Assembly: GCA_010094025.1 (NCBI GenBank)
Contig: ML991808.1
Span: 1-64,000, forward strand
Direction of reading: 5' to 3'
DNA from: Viridothelium virens
Taxonomy: Eukaryota > Ascomycota > Dothideomycetes > Trypetheliales > Trypetheliaceae
Length of the DNA stretch: 64,000 nt
Below, piece after piece: positions 10,123-22,250 of the stretch. Within the stretch, counting starts at the first letter, position 1, and each line of letters starts with the position of its first letter. A model generated the notes under the pieces. That model was given only the letters and a program-made list of their open reading frames with translations, had not been told where the DNA came from and made no database searches. A program made the position numbers and the translations under genes.

Positions 10123-11151
10123 CTGTCAGATGTTATTTGCAAATGTTTTAGGTCACTCGTTCGCAGGGGTTTTAAAGAAAAATCGCTGTAAAGTGGTGAA
10201 TTTAATGGTCAATTTAATGGTCAGGTATACTCCCACTCTACCATGGTTAATCCTGGCCCACAATGGTGAACAGCCCCGCTATGATGATCGTATATAAAGA
10301 CGATAGTGACAGTCTTCCAAACGTCGGGTTGCAATCGAAATCACGGTCGGTTCGAGCGAGGAAAGGCAGGATATTCTGGTACTGTGTGTTAACGACCAAT
10401 CCGTCAGTGGCAAGCTTGTCAGCGCATGCTATCGTAAAGCTCATGATAGAACAAGAAATCGGAGAGCGAAAGTCAGATGCAAGCAGTGATGTATGCTTCT
10501 GAGATTGCGCCATAAGATCAATGTGTCGCGACCTGTAATTGGGTGAGTAGTAGCTTTAGGACCAGAGGGGAAATGTCGACATGGTCCAAGGCCTATAGAT
10601 ACAGATACGAGAGGTGTGAATAGAGGAAGGGTATATTAGTTTTCTATTCAAGGTCGACACAGGCATGCTAGTACACATCGAAAGTGGAAAGTTCCTTGTT
10701 GCTGTTGAGCGACCGAAAGAGATCAAAACGGAATCACTGAATAGAAATCAAGTCTCAGCAGCTACATGTTCATCTTTGAAAGCAACAAAAATTGTGAGAA
10801 GTTCTTCGACTTGAATTGCCATTGGCTACTGACGAATTAGTCGTAGCAGATTAGGAACAAGCATCCCGGAAAATATGAGAAGCGCTCCAACTGCGTCTTG
10901 CAAGCACCAAGAAGTCACGACTTCTTTGTCATCATCGTCATCGATCAGCTCGGGAGCCATTTCGCTCATGTGTCGTCTAGTTAGTAATCGTTCCAAGTCT
11001 CGTCTACGTTAGATATAAAATTGCGCCAAAGTAAGTAGAACCGGGAGTGTCCGCAGCGCCGGGCTGTCCGCTCTTCCTCTCCTGAGGGCAGTAACACAGA
11101 TAACCCTCCCACTGGTATCTATCCGCATGCCTGGCCTACGCCGAAATGAAA
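10123..11151. other. Intergenic or unmodelled 5' exons
   Basis: 10247-10513 holds an 88-codon minus-strand frame starting MAQSQKHTS that could be the 5' end of the preceding gene, but no splice path was found. The remainder to 11151 shows nothing supported. Confidence 0.3.
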
Positions 11152-12466
11152 TCAGTCATCAAGTCGATTAGCATTTAACATCTCTCTCAATCTCTTGTTC
11201 CCAGCGACCATCTCATCCAGGAAAGAAGCAGCTTCCACCAGGGCCTGACTCTTGCTGAACCCTCCTTCCCTAAGGTTGGGCACAAGTTTGTTCAAGTCAT
11301 TATAGCCATCCTTGATGATATTGCGTCGCTTCTGTTCTGACTGGATGTGATTTGTACGCTTCTGTGCTTCCGTGAGATTCTCTTTGTGCTTGCTTCCTCT
11401 GCCTGCATCTCCGCTCAGATTGTTGCGTTCTCGTCTTTTTGTTTGGCAGGCAGACTTTCGTCTGGGCATAGTCTTAAGAGGTGGGGGAGAAGGAATGTCG
11501 AGCTTCGTGCTTCTTCTCCTCTTCTTCGGTCGCGACTGCACTTCCTCATCGTCCTCCGATACCTCAGCCTGCGATGATTCAGGATCACTTTCTTGAGGCT
11601 CTGGGAAGGATCGTTCGCGCTTCCTCTGTGCCACAGGGCTTGTTGCGCGCGTACTTGGCGCGCTTTCTCGATGGCCCATGGCATTCATATCCTGAACCAG
11701 TCGCTTTTGGATCTCAATATGAGTATCTGTATTTGGCGGTGCGACAAAGCCTGCCGATGGATGGAAGCTAGCATCCGAGCCAAACCGGATCGCATGCGGG
11801 CGATGTCCCTGTCCATTGCTCTGAACATTTGGACCAAGGTTAGATGAGAACGCCCCCGGCGTAGCAGACCCAAATGGTAGTTGTGCAGAGACTGGACCTG
11901 AAATTGAATGACGAGCATGATGATTTGGCAAGCGTGCAGTAGATTGATGGGTGGTGAAGAAAGGGTCTTCTGAGTAGGGTTGCGGATGACTACTATTCGC
12001 ACCCATCAGAGCTAATGCGGCATCCAAGTCCTGATTGCTCGTCGCAGGTTGTTGCTGAGAAGTAGCTGGGAGGCCAAAATTAGCAGCGGTTTGCTGAAAG
12101 CTAGGGACTGGCGTCGTTGGTGCTGCGGAAGAAATAGGCCCAACGCTGGTAGTCTGCACATTGTTGGGTGCTGTGTATAGGCTCCAGTCATCAGGATCTT
12201 TGAACAAGTCATTACTGGCGCCGAAATTACCAAATCCGGAATTCTGAGCTCCAATGCTGAAATCGTCAGGATGAGCGAAGAAATCCTCAAGAGTAAGACT
12301 CTCATGCTCATCAAGCAGGGTGGGTCCACCCATAAAAGACCAGGCATTATTGTCGTCTACGGAATCAGCAAATGAATCTTTGACAGATCATTAGTAAGTG
12401 TTATGCACGTGGTAAGGAATTCGAGAAGTCCTCACATCCAAAAGGCCGACCATCCCCTCCCTCCAT
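11152..12466 (-). CDS. Basic helix-loop-helix transcription factor
   Basis: DNA-binding regulator of 418 residues in two exons: 12466-12436 and 12377-11152 (intron 12378-12435). The joined start reads MEGGDGRPFGYSFADSVDD, more convincing than the internal Met at 12333. The N-terminal two thirds is disordered, rich in Ser/Gln/Pro, with an acidic patch (SEDDEEVQS) and a basic run (RPKKRRRS) that may be a nuclear signal. The bHLH lies near residues 345-410: NHIQSEQKRRNIIKDGYNDL (basic region/helix 1), loop NLREGGFSK, then helix 2 SQALVEAASFLDEMV. The Glu and Arg pattern in the basic region (H..E..RR) fits CACGTG/E-box binding, as in Mlx- and Ino4-like fungal factors; the exact subfamily is not settled. 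Confidence 0.85.
12406..12411. promoter_or_regulatory. CACGTG E-box inside the bHLH gene's first intron
   Basis: A perfect palindromic CACGTG lies in the 58-bp intron, about 55 bp downstream of the start codon. E-box-binding bHLH proteins of this basic-region type recognise this hexamer, so autoregulation is possible. A hexamer can also occur by chance. Confidence 0.3.
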
Positions 12467-13814
12467 GTCCACCACTTTGCCGAGTATCTTCCTCCACGGT
12501 AACGCAGCGCCAGTGTGTATCAATGGCACCACGCCGTCCTTTGCCCCGAATATGTCAAAGGACCTGCCTAGATCTTTCATGGAAGGGATGCGGGATGTGC
12601 AAAGCATGGTCTGGTGCTGGTGAAGCAGGTATGGTGGTCTTCTTTAGGATGTTGCGGAATTGGATACGACGAATGCTCATGAAGCATGCACCGGCGGGCG
12701 AACGAGGGTCGATTGGACTTTCTGCGGTTGAGCTCCAGAGGGAGCACTTGTTGGGAGGCCTGGGATAGGCGGTTTTGCGGATGAATGGGGTTCGGTGGAT
12801 TGGAATCGTAGGCGTCTCAAAGATGACGAGGACAGTCGCACTCGGCGGGAGCAATGCTTCAGGTCATTAGCATCAGGGAAAAGCCAGAACACGACCCTCG
12901 GAGGAGGGGTGTTCTGAATTTGATAGAACTCTGTCGAGTTGCCCCAACGGGTGACAGGAATCACATGCAGGTTTTACCGGCGGTGACGGTGACGGTGGCC
13001 GAGCTTGAGTGCAGGCTCCGCGACTCGTCCAGCAGGTACTGCCCACCATGCCCCGGCCCTGATCCTCCCCCTCCAGGCTCTGTCTGCGCACCGCATAACG
13101 CCATTTGGGAGACTTGCGCCGTTCCAGTAGCATCTCCGCTCGCGATGAGCGCGGCTCACCACGCTCACAAGGCTCGACCGCTTGCTCTCGGCTCCCTCCG
13201 CACCTTGTCGTCTCACTAAACAGGGAGCTACCAAACCACCACCCAGTTCCCCCGCGTTGGAAACCTTGGGAAAGCACTGCTGCGAGAAGCTTGTTTGCTT
13301 CTCCGACCGACCACTGCGACGACTGCGACCACTAACCCGTGCTCTTTGCAAATACTCGCCTCATGGTCGCATCCCCCGTTCCACGGTTCGGTAGGCAGGC
13401 CCCACTACGAAATACCCCAGTTTTCCAGACAGAGAGCATTACTTGCCACGCGCACCAGACGCCTTCGATATATTGTCATTTCACTCTTACCCGTTCTAGA
13501 AGAAACCCCTGTCAAGATCGATCGACACTCTAATCCCTCTCCTGACGCAAGTCACCCAAAGCTTACAGGTTGTTCACAATCTGCAAACCGTTCACAATTT
13601 CCCCGTCATGAACCGATTGTCGTCGCATGTCAGCGAAATTGCGCCAATATTTGACCCCTAGTATTGGATTTAAGCGGAAACGCGTCAGGATCGACTGGTT
13701 ACTTTAATCCAAGGTCGACCTCCACCTCGCCAGTGGGACTGGGCCAGAAAGCCGCGGTACTTCCCTTTTGGGAAGCCGACCATGGCGATGTCTCTCGACA
13801 GGGGCAGCAATGCA
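12467..13814. other. Divergent intergenic region between the bHLH and TMEM135-like genes
   Basis: 1.35 kb between two divergent starts. C/T-rich blocks, especially at 12950-13330 on the plus strand, give several overlapping open frames on both strands but no family match or convincing splice pattern. Likely long leaders and promoters. Confidence 0.4.
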
Positions 13815-15683
13815 ATGGCGACCCTCAAGCCGTAAGTTCAATATGCAGGTCGACGACGAGATCGTCTTTAGATCGACCGCGACTCGATTCGCAAATCATT
13901 CCCGTCGACTGATTGTTATTGGTGACAGGACTGTTCTAGCTTATCTACTAGGATATATCTCCAGTACTGGTCCTAAGATCATTAAGATCTTGTTTCAACT
14001 AATTCTGCAAAAGCGCTCTGCCTCAGAGACGGTTTTGAAGGTACGTATAGACATGAATCTTTTTAGGGATCGTATGTGTTGAAGGCGCTGCGCCGAGTGT
14101 TGCATCTTGATCATGATGTCTTCTCATTCGATTGACGATTCCTCTTGGGGAATAGATTCATCACGGCTTAACAAAACGTAAAGTCGAGATTAATTACTGT
14201 CATTGTCCTGAAACTCCAGCTAGAGACACTGACAGCGTATGTCTTCAGATTCAAGATGTTATTCGACAAGCCGCTTCCTTCAACTGCTTTCCCGCCTTTT
14301 GCGCTAGCACTGTTGCAGGCTCGACGATATTGCAAATTCCACTACAGCGCGGGTTAAGACAGCTTGCAGCGCGCCTAAGACGGTCGGGCCTCAGATTCTC
14401 TTCGGCATGGATTCAAGTTACAGCGAAGTTCCTAGCCGCGTTTTCGGGTACCTTAGTTGGCTTTACATTGCTTAATAGTAGAAATGTATCGGCCAATGGC
14501 CTGCCTCGAACAAGCAATTTTGAGAAGAAAGCATCTGCTTCTACGAATAAACACTATCTACCTGCGGTGCCATCAAACGCAGCCGGACAAGAGAAATCTG
14601 ATCCTGAGAGTCATGCATCAGCAGTTCCTCGATCTGCTTTTGGCCAGACTGCGCTTGCGGGACGCTCAATGGATATCACCCTTTTCACTTTCGTAAGGGC
14701 CATTGATGTGATTTTTGGCAGCCAATGGTCCAAATATCGACGTCAACGCACAAAGGCAGGCTCCTGGACTGCTCTGCAAGCATTTTTGGCCCAGTCTATC
14801 GATCCCACGACTTTCGTGGTCTCGTGCAGCATCATAATGTGGTCTTGGTTCTACAGTCCCGATCGCTTGCCACGCGCCTACAATTTGTGGATATCATCAG
14901 CTGCTGAGGTAGATGAGCGGCTTATCGAGGCTCTTCGTCAAGTTAGATATGGAAATTTTGTCTATGGAAAAGACACTGGCATTGCGTCATTGCTAGGAAG
15001 CATGTGCAAAGACTACGACTGGCCCGTCGAGTGGGGCGACCCTGCCAAGACGATCCCAATTCCATGCGAAATGGTCCATATGGGTTGTGGGCCAAATTGT
15101 GAGAAACACGCCATCGCACGTTTCGGTCGCGCCTGGTACTTTGCTGCTCGCATGTATTTCCCTCTGAACCTCTTGATGCTTCTGCGCAGAAGAAATCTGA
15201 CCACTAAGCGCGTCTTTGTGACTGTCCTGGATGCCGCTAGGAGCTCTGCTTTCTTAGGTGCCTTTGTCTCTCTATTTTACTATGGCGTCTGCCTCTCACG
15301 AACAAGGTTGGGACCACGGTTGTTCAGCCGGAAGACCGTCACGCCCATGCAATGGGATGGTGGTCTTTGCGTTGGCGCCGGCTGTCTTCTTTGTGGCTGG
15401 AGCATTCTCCTTGAAAAGGCATCGCGTCGTCAGGAGTTGGCATCTTTCGTGGCTCCTAGAGCATTAGCGACAGTCTTTCCAAGGCGTTACGATAAGACAG
15501 TAAGCGTCTGAATCAACCGCAAAGAACAGAGCTGATATCCTACAGCATCAGTGGAAAGAGCAGCTACTTTTCTCTGTTTCTGCAGCCATTGTGCTAACAG
15601 CGGCTCAAATGAGACCAAAACTAGTGCGTGGAGTTCTGGGCAGACTTCTCCACCAAGTCTTGGTCAGTGGTGACCATTCATGA
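13815..15683 (+). CDS. TMEM135-like membrane protein
   Basis: Multi-pass membrane protein of the TMEM135 family, which in animals acts at peroxisomes and mitochondria. Four exons: 13815-13831 (only 17 nt, MATLK + 2 nt), 13929-14040, 14156-15499, 15546-15683; phases close and give 536 residues. The diagnostic Cys/His segment of the family (near residue 290) is present: CEMVHMGCGPNCEKH, followed by RFGRAWYFAARMYFPLNLL. Several hydrophobic segments flank it (FLAAFSGTLVGFTLL, FVVSCSIIMWSWFYS, the C-terminal LLFSVSAAIVLTAA). The tiny first exon explains why naive ORF finding starts the protein late at 14330. Fungal function is not established. Confidence 0.88.
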
Positions 15684-17360
15684 AGTCGCGTAGACTTGCC
15701 ACTGGACCAAGCGTATCAATTTCCCATAGCGCCTTGGAACGACTCGTGGTTTTTGAGGCGCTGTCGCTTCTAAGCGGGTGATCCGAAGTCCAGTCCCAAC
15801 CCTAACGGCCGTTGCACCGTTTTCTGTCTACTGGAACGCACAGACGGTGTACATGGACAAACGTGGTATAGTGGGGGATGATCGGTATTGGCGCTGCGTC
15901 GGGGGAGTGAATCATCCGGGCCAACCCCATGGGGATCGCCATATCCCCTAAGGTACCTAGTTCCCCAATTTTGCCGAGGCACAAAACTTCCTCCTAGGTC
16001 AAAGACCACTGAATTGAGTCTTCAAGACTCTTTCGTGGCTTCTCCTCATACGCGGAACTAAAGGGCCGCTTAATCGGCTATGTAAAACATATCTTTACTG
16101 ACATCACCTCACAACCATTGTGGATTTTGAAATACGATTTTCTACAAGATCCACGGCCTCTTGTCTCCTAAAGCCGCCACTCAGTTTCACTGGCTAAGAA
16201 AAAAATCTCCCTAAGCAAAAAATTTCCGACGCAGGATCGTTATTCTGCAGCTGTACTTTAGTTCAATGCACGTCCGGGCAAGAAGCGGGGAATTTGGCTA
16301 TGGCTCGTACACGCTTGAGGCTTCCCATGGCTCGAGGTCTATGCTATATGCGCCAAAATGTATTATAATAAGCCACATTAATCCACAGGATTCTATCAAT
16401 TTGAAGCAGCATTGAAAGGCAGTCCTAGCATACAAGATAGATTATATCATTACGCAACCAAGGCCTACGCGCGCGTACACGTCTTCCCCACTACGTCAAC
16501 CGGTCCTATCCACACTGTCGTCTCGGCCTCCTGCTTCCCTATGATCGCGGATGAATCAACAACGAGAAGCCTTCCCATAGCAGGAAGATCCTGCGGTATT
16601 GTATGTGTTTTCAAGAAGCCTTCAGTCGTCCTCTTTCTCGACTTCGCCATGTAATGAGCTACCGCCTAAGCTTCTTCAGCCAAGCGGACTTCATCCGGTC
16701 TTACGTTCCACTCTAGTGTACCTCCACCTCACCTCTATGAACGCCTCCTGCTATCACCTCACTGATGATAGCACCTTCCGTGCTACACAATGACGGTACA
16801 TGGAGTCCATGGGCAAGGTATTCCCGATGGCGCTGAGCTCGCCGGTGAATGTAAGAGGTAGTCTGACCATCATATAGACGGCGTATTTGGAAGGCGGAAA
16901 GCTATTGAGTGGGACGGTAAGTTGGAGCTTGATACCATGGCGTATTACTGCATAAGGCACTGAGGACGGCCTTCCTGACAGGTAAGGCAGGTGAGAGAAT
17001 GCGGACTTCGAGAGTGGTCAGTAGAGGTCGAGATCATTGTGGTTTCTGAATTGGGTAGAGAAGAATAGGTGGAGGGCTAAGACCGTGTCTGCTAGAGAAA
17101 TATTTGGTCTTTCGCCGGCTTGAAAGATTGTCTAGCATCCCTGTCGACTGTGATACCACGTGGATTTCGCCGTCTGCTGGTCTTTCAAATCCTTATAGGC
17201 ATATAGCTAACTTTATGGCAGCAGCGTGCAGCCCATTTCGATCCTCGTATAGTGCACATACAGCCTCTGGACCGGTTTTCGGGTGTCGAGACTGCATAAC
17301 TATACCTACTCCCTCACTTCCACTGATCCCATCATATCTTCAATCTCTACTCGACCACCC
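15684..17360. other. Intergenic; no supported gene
   Basis: Short minus-strand frames at 16465-16650 and 16754-16960 have reasonable composition but no start, splice or family signal that I can defend. An A-rich stretch lies at 16198-16222. No RNA gene recognised. Confidence 0.35.
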
Positions 17361-18231
17361 CTAAAACTTCTCCTGCGCAGGCCTCAAATCCAATTCGTGC
17401 GTCCACAAATCGACTCCCTGTTCATGCAACCACAAATACGCCCTCCCGACACTCTCCGCACTCATCCGCTTCCCCTCCGCCACCGCCTTCTTCTCCTCCT
17501 CCCCGTCCTCCCTCCCCTCTCCCATTTCATCCCGAATCCCACCATTTGCAATCGTATGCACAACATGAATCCCCAGCGGACTCAACTCCCTCGCCAAACT
17601 CTGCGCCAGCTGCCTCACCCCCGCCCTCCCCGCCCCATACGCCGCAAACTGCGCCGAGCAGCGCAGCGCCCCCAGCGTCCCCGTAAACACCAACGTCCCC
17701 TTCTTCGCATTCGGCGGACTCCCCGGCGCACCAAGCGGCTGCTCCCCGTGATCGCGTAAGAACCGACGCACCGCGAGCTGGGCGAAGGCGAAGGCGCCGC
17801 CCACGTACGTCGTCAGGCTGTCGGTGAAGTCGGCGTGCGTTTCTTCGAGAAACGGCTTCTTCGACGAGTGCTTCACGCTGTAGATGGCGAGCTCGAGCGG
17901 TAGGTTGGCGAGGGCGGCGTGCGAGGCGATGGCCGAGAAGGCGCGCTCGAGGGAGGCAGGTGTGGTATCGGCGGGGAAGGCTTCGATGGTGGAGCCGGGG
18001 GTGGAGGCGCGGAGGGAGGCGGTGAGTTGGTGGAGGGGTTCTGGGCGCCGGGCGAGGAGGGCGACGGCCAGGTTGCCGTGGGAGGGGGAGGCGAGGATGC
18101 GGGCTATGCCGGCGCCCTGAAGGGGGTCAGATGTGGGTTGCTGGGGAAGGCTGAGATACTTAGAAGCGTTGTGGGTAGCGTACTGTGTTGGGGCCGGCGC
18201 CGATGAGGATTGCGAGACCTTTGGGAGCCAT
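17361..18231 (-). CDS. Short-chain dehydrogenase/reductase, atypical active site
   Basis: NAD(P)-binding SDR of 267 residues. Exons 18231-18184 and 18116-17361; joining them gives MAPKGLAILIGAGPNTGAGI with the glycine-rich dinucleotide loop (GAGPNTGAG). The frame-only start at 18296 misses this loop. Later comes the Ser-equivalent strand (TLVFTGTLGAL). The Tyr-x-x-x-Lys helix appears as Y-G-A-G-R, so the catalytic Lys position is Arg, then LAQSLARELSPLGIHV as in fungal SDRs. The protein may bind NAD(P)H but have altered or no redox activity. The gene is strongly GC3-rich, unlike its surroundings. Confidence 0.82.
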
Positions 18232-18864
18232 TGGGTTTCTTGAAGTGGATCAGCTGGACTTTGGAAAGAGTGAGGCCTTGTACGAGGGAAAAGCAAAATT
18301 GGAAGTCTCTAGAGTCATTGAGCAAGAAGAAAATTCGATTGACTTAACCTCTTAAATCCTAAGTCCATCCAAGCCCCTCGTTGAGATCATGAATTACGTC
18401 ATTGGAAGGTCCGTCCAATCTTCTGCAGCTAGGTCTTCCTGTGTCTAGAAAAAGTAAGTTTGCACTTACCTGTTGATGAGCCCCTGATGGAATATACGGA
18501 AGAAAGTGAGAGCCATTGACCAGCTCCTTAATTTATGGTAGAGATCAAGCCAAGAGATGAGACAGAACAAAGATAATTCTGGTGTGAACATATGGTCAAC
18601 TTTTGCATAATGAAACAGCTCAAACATCGCCGTAGGCAATTGCAATCGAAAAGTTTTTCCGTCAAGTCCTGTAGCAACAAGTATTCCATTTCGCATTCTC
18701 CACTCCATGGGCAGCATTTCACAATATTCTGCTGCCCACGGTCCTATCCTAATTAGAACTTGGTGAAAGAGACAGAGTATAGATGAAGTGATTTGGATCA
18801 GCTGCACCCGCTGGCAAGATGCCGTGATTCCAGTATCACGATTCGTTGGGGGTTCTCGAGATTC
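18232..18864. other. Intergenic between two minus-strand genes
   Basis: SDR promoter and 3' flank of LSM1. A 113-codon minus frame at 18466-18807 lacks any recognised feature. Confidence 0.4.
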
Positions 18865-19589
18865 TCAAAATATTACCTCTCCCGAATGCTCTGGTTCAAA
18901 GCCCATGGTCAACAACTTCTCCCTCTTTGCTTTGTCCTTGTTTTTCCTGTTTTCTTGCTCCTTTCTCTGTGTCGCGTGCACTGTCTCTATCGGGGCTTCT
19001 TGGTACGGCTCAGGTACATAGTCGTCTTTGTCCAAGTCCTGCTGCAGCGTTACTTCACGTTCCTCGGAGATTGACAAGGAACGTACGATCTCTCCCAGCA
19101 TCAGAACATTCTCGCCACGCACAATATAGATTCCACGGTGGACATCGGCGTAGAGGTTCGCAGCGAAGATGCGCTCAATTGTGTCCTGAAGAACCAGATT
19201 CGCTAGCATTCAAAAGAACGTTAGTGATCTTTACCGGCGTACTTGAATCTCGAGCCAGATATGCCATACCAAATTGGTCCCAGCTCCTCAGAACCCCAAT
19301 GAGCTTACGTCCATCCCTTAGTATAATCATCAACTTCTCTGTCCCAAGTCAAAGCCGTAGCTCCACGTCAGCCACACTGGTCCAGAAGCATATTTTGGTG
19401 ACCGAGCTTTCCGATCTCGACAAACTCACTATCAGTCAGATCAAGCAGCTGTGCAGCCGTCGTAAACATCTGTGGTGGGAGCTGCGGCACCGGCGGTAGC
19501 CCGCCTGCAGCTGGCTGTGGTGGGGCATTTTGTCCATGAGGACCGCCCTGATCTTGTAGCGAGAGATTTTCCATTCTACTATTGTCCAT
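18865..19589 (-). CDS. LSM1: LSM1, mRNA decapping activator of the Lsm1-7 ring
   Basis: Cytoplasmic Sm-like protein that binds deadenylated mRNA 3' ends in P-bodies and promotes decapping. Four exons: 19589-19430, 19338-19270, 19202-19087, 19038-18865, giving 172 residues. The joined Sm1 motif reads DLTDKKLMIILRDGRKLIGV, then SWDQFANLVLQDTIERI; the Sm2 motif is HRGIYIVRGENVLMLGEI. The C-terminal tail (DLDKDDYVPEPYQEAP, ending in a Lys/Glu-rich helix) is the Lsm1-specific extension. The N-terminus is Gln/Pro-rich. The last intron (19039-19086) is 48 nt, a multiple of three, and free of stops. Confidence 0.95.
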
Positions 19590-21190
19590 GGTGTGGGAGT
19601 CAAAGAGAAGACGGGATATCGGCTAACGAGGGAGCATGAGGTGCCTGTCCATTGTTGAGAGCGAGTTCATGCGTGTGTATCGCGACGTTGATGTGTGAGC
19701 GGTAGCGGGCAGATTGTCGCGTGTTGGAAAAAATCACGTCAATCTCGTCGTGGGGCAGGGGCGATTTGGGGATGTTTTACGTTTCTTGAGAATGGAGCAC
19801 GTTTCACAAAGTTATCATCCTACCTTAGTTGACATCTATAATTATATCAGATGCTTCCTAGGAATCATCCAGAATGTAAGCTATGACCCCTGCGAATCGC
19901 TCTGCAACTTCATCCCGATGGCAAACACAGCATTCAGCCCTTCTCCCTGATTCCTCAATTGAGAGAACCCAATATCATCAATGCAAGTACGAGGAGGTAC
20001 CTTACCGTTCAGGCAAGCCCGAAGCATGAGGCTCCTTGTACTTCAGTCATAAAATTCCTTAGTCAACAGTAGAAGATCTAGTAGATCTAGACATTTTTAA
20101 GTAAGCTCGTTCCAAGCCGGAACCTTCTTCAACCAGGTGGGTGCTCGTGGCTCTGCGTTGAGGAAGGCTTGCTGGCGCCAATGCCTAAGCTGTCCAAACA
20201 TCCGTTCTCGTCATCCGTTGGTTTTTACTCTGGTCCAGCTCGAAGATCGTCAACAAGGCAACTCGCCTCTTCGTTCGTCGTCGCATTGACCAATCATTCG
20301 TGACCCCAAGTATCAAGCTCGCTGCCTGATTTTGTGGGACCTCGACGACTCCTTTTCATCCTAGATGAGGAGTACAGGAGACGGCCCCAAAGTACATGCA
20401 GACCGCTTTTCGTCTCATCGTAGAGCAGGTGACACTAATGCTGCGGGGCGTTTGTTGCCCCAGGGTAGAGTAGGCAATTGTTAGGGCGCGCTATGTGACA
20501 GTGCCTCAGGCAGACCTGAAAGCGCGGGAATATTAACAAGCTGTACGCCCTGCACTCATCGGACTCTCTTTTTCTGAGCTTCTTGTAACTAAGGTGATAT
20601 CTGTCTCGGCTTTGATTCGGAAAATTTTTTACATGAAGTCATCAGGCATTTCGTTATATATCATACTTGGGTATCTCAATATCTCTGGCTTCGATGCTGG
20701 GCTCTCATCTGGAACAGGGCCATGCCAAAAACATGCCTAAGAAAAAAGATCATCAACGAATTGAAACCGCAGACGACAATGGTCTTGCAATGAAAGGAGA
20801 TGAAGGTGGCAATCTCTTGAAAGTGTTGGGCAAGGGGTAGGCCTGTGATTGGTCCACTGCCACCACAGCCACTGCCACGGCTTGATTGGGCAATTTGAGG
20901 AAAATATCTTCATGGGCTCGTGAGTCTTTCGTGTTTCTTCCCTTCTTCTTCCCTTTCTCTAAGCTCATACCCATGACAACTAAAAGGCTGACATCGTGTT
21001 GGTAGCCCCTTTGCGACAGTCGCTCCTAGGCTGACCCGGCGGATAGCAAGAGGGAATACTTCGAATCTTGAAGAATCGAATGCTGAAAGGAAAGGAAAAA
21101 AAGAGTCATTGTCCAGTCGGTCAGATTGAGCCTCGGCGGTCCTACTTAAGTCACTGGCCCTGGGTATTTCGGAACTTCATCCTGTCGTTA
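19590..21190. other. Intergenic; no supported gene
   Basis: 1.6 kb with only short frames. The stretch 20753-20974 (minus) is open but low-information. No tRNA or snRNA box pattern seen. Confidence 0.4.
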
Positions 21191-22250
21191 CTATCGTCCC
21201 GCCCGCATACGCCTTTCGCCTGGGGGTCTCTCTCGTTGCTGATTTGACCGCCTTCTCTCATCCGCGATCGACCCCTGAGTTACCGTGTGATGGGTCGGAG
21301 AGCTCAGGAGGATGTGGTTCTCTCTCAGCTCGTGTAACTGAGCGTTGCTGATAACTCTCACTTGCCAAAGGTAGTAAAAGAGGCCGAAGTCTGGCCTAGC
21401 ATGTTCCACTCTGGCCCCCTCTTGAATATGGTGGTTGGCAATATGATGCATACGAGCTTCCCACGCCTCCTCGCCGTTTGCGAATCTTTGCGATCCGAGG
21501 TCGTCACAATAGGGACATTGTACCTTGCTGGGTGGAGGATTCCTATGAAGATGAGAGCGGCAGTGGGTTTCCCATTCATCCATATTATATGACCAGTAAG
21601 GACAACGTAAGAAGTAAAAGCAGCATGGGTACCATGGCGCTCGTGGTTGATGAGAGATATCCTGTCTCAACGCACCCTCATCATCAGCCTCGAGGATGGC
21701 CGAACTGTAGCCTCTTACTCTCCCTGCATCATCCGTACAAACAGAGCTGTCTGTTCGAGAGGTGCCGCCAGTGGACAATGCAGGGAGCGATGAACTACCA
21801 GTTGTGACGGTAAGCCGAGCGGAGCTATTCCTAGTAAAAGCCATGGATGAGGAAGCGGGGCTTCTGTGCTGCCTTCTGGACTGTTCCGAAGTAGCAATCG
21901 CTTGAGGTGTACGAATGAAGGGACCACCAACGAGGCGATCAGTAACGTTTCCGCGGTGGGCGAAATTGTGTGCTACCGCCTGGACTTGGGCTATCTGATC
22001 TTGGAACTGGTATTGAGGTCGGAGGCCTGGCGGCGGCTGCTCATACCGGAAGCTGCCTGCATCGCTCAACGAGATGGAGCTAGCGGTTGACACTGGAAAA
22101 TGTCTCAGCCTTGCGTTATTCTACCGGTGAGTGGCTGAGAGGATCTTGCTTACTTTCGGCGAGGCTGGAATCATCAGAGTGGACAGTGCGGCTCAGCACC
22201 CTCCGGTACCGACTACCGTTATTGGGGGCGGCGGGGTCCACGATAAAAGA
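21191..22250 (-). CDS. Fungal Cys/His-rich (zinc-finger-like) protein, 5' end unresolved
   Basis: Main exon 22092-21191 encodes a disordered Ser/Gln-rich N-half and then a compact Cys/His module: CCFYFLRCPYW, WETHCRSHLHRNPPPSK, CPYCDD and MHHIANHH, with spacing like paired C2H2 units. Regulator or nucleic-acid binding is inferred. A donor (GCCGAAA|GTAAGC, exon end 22154) and acceptor (TTTTCCAG) define a 61-nt intron 22093-22153. The upstream exon is open to about 22250 (NGSRYRRVLSRTVHSD) but has no ATG in frame. So either a further exon exists, or translation starts at the ATG created across the junction (A|TG), giving MSTASSISLSD. Confidence 0.65.

Noticed and set aside
12873-13351. Overlapping 120-135-codon ORFs on both strands
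   Set aside because: GC-rich, Arg/Ser/Pro-biased in every frame, no splice structure; likely promoter or leader sequence.
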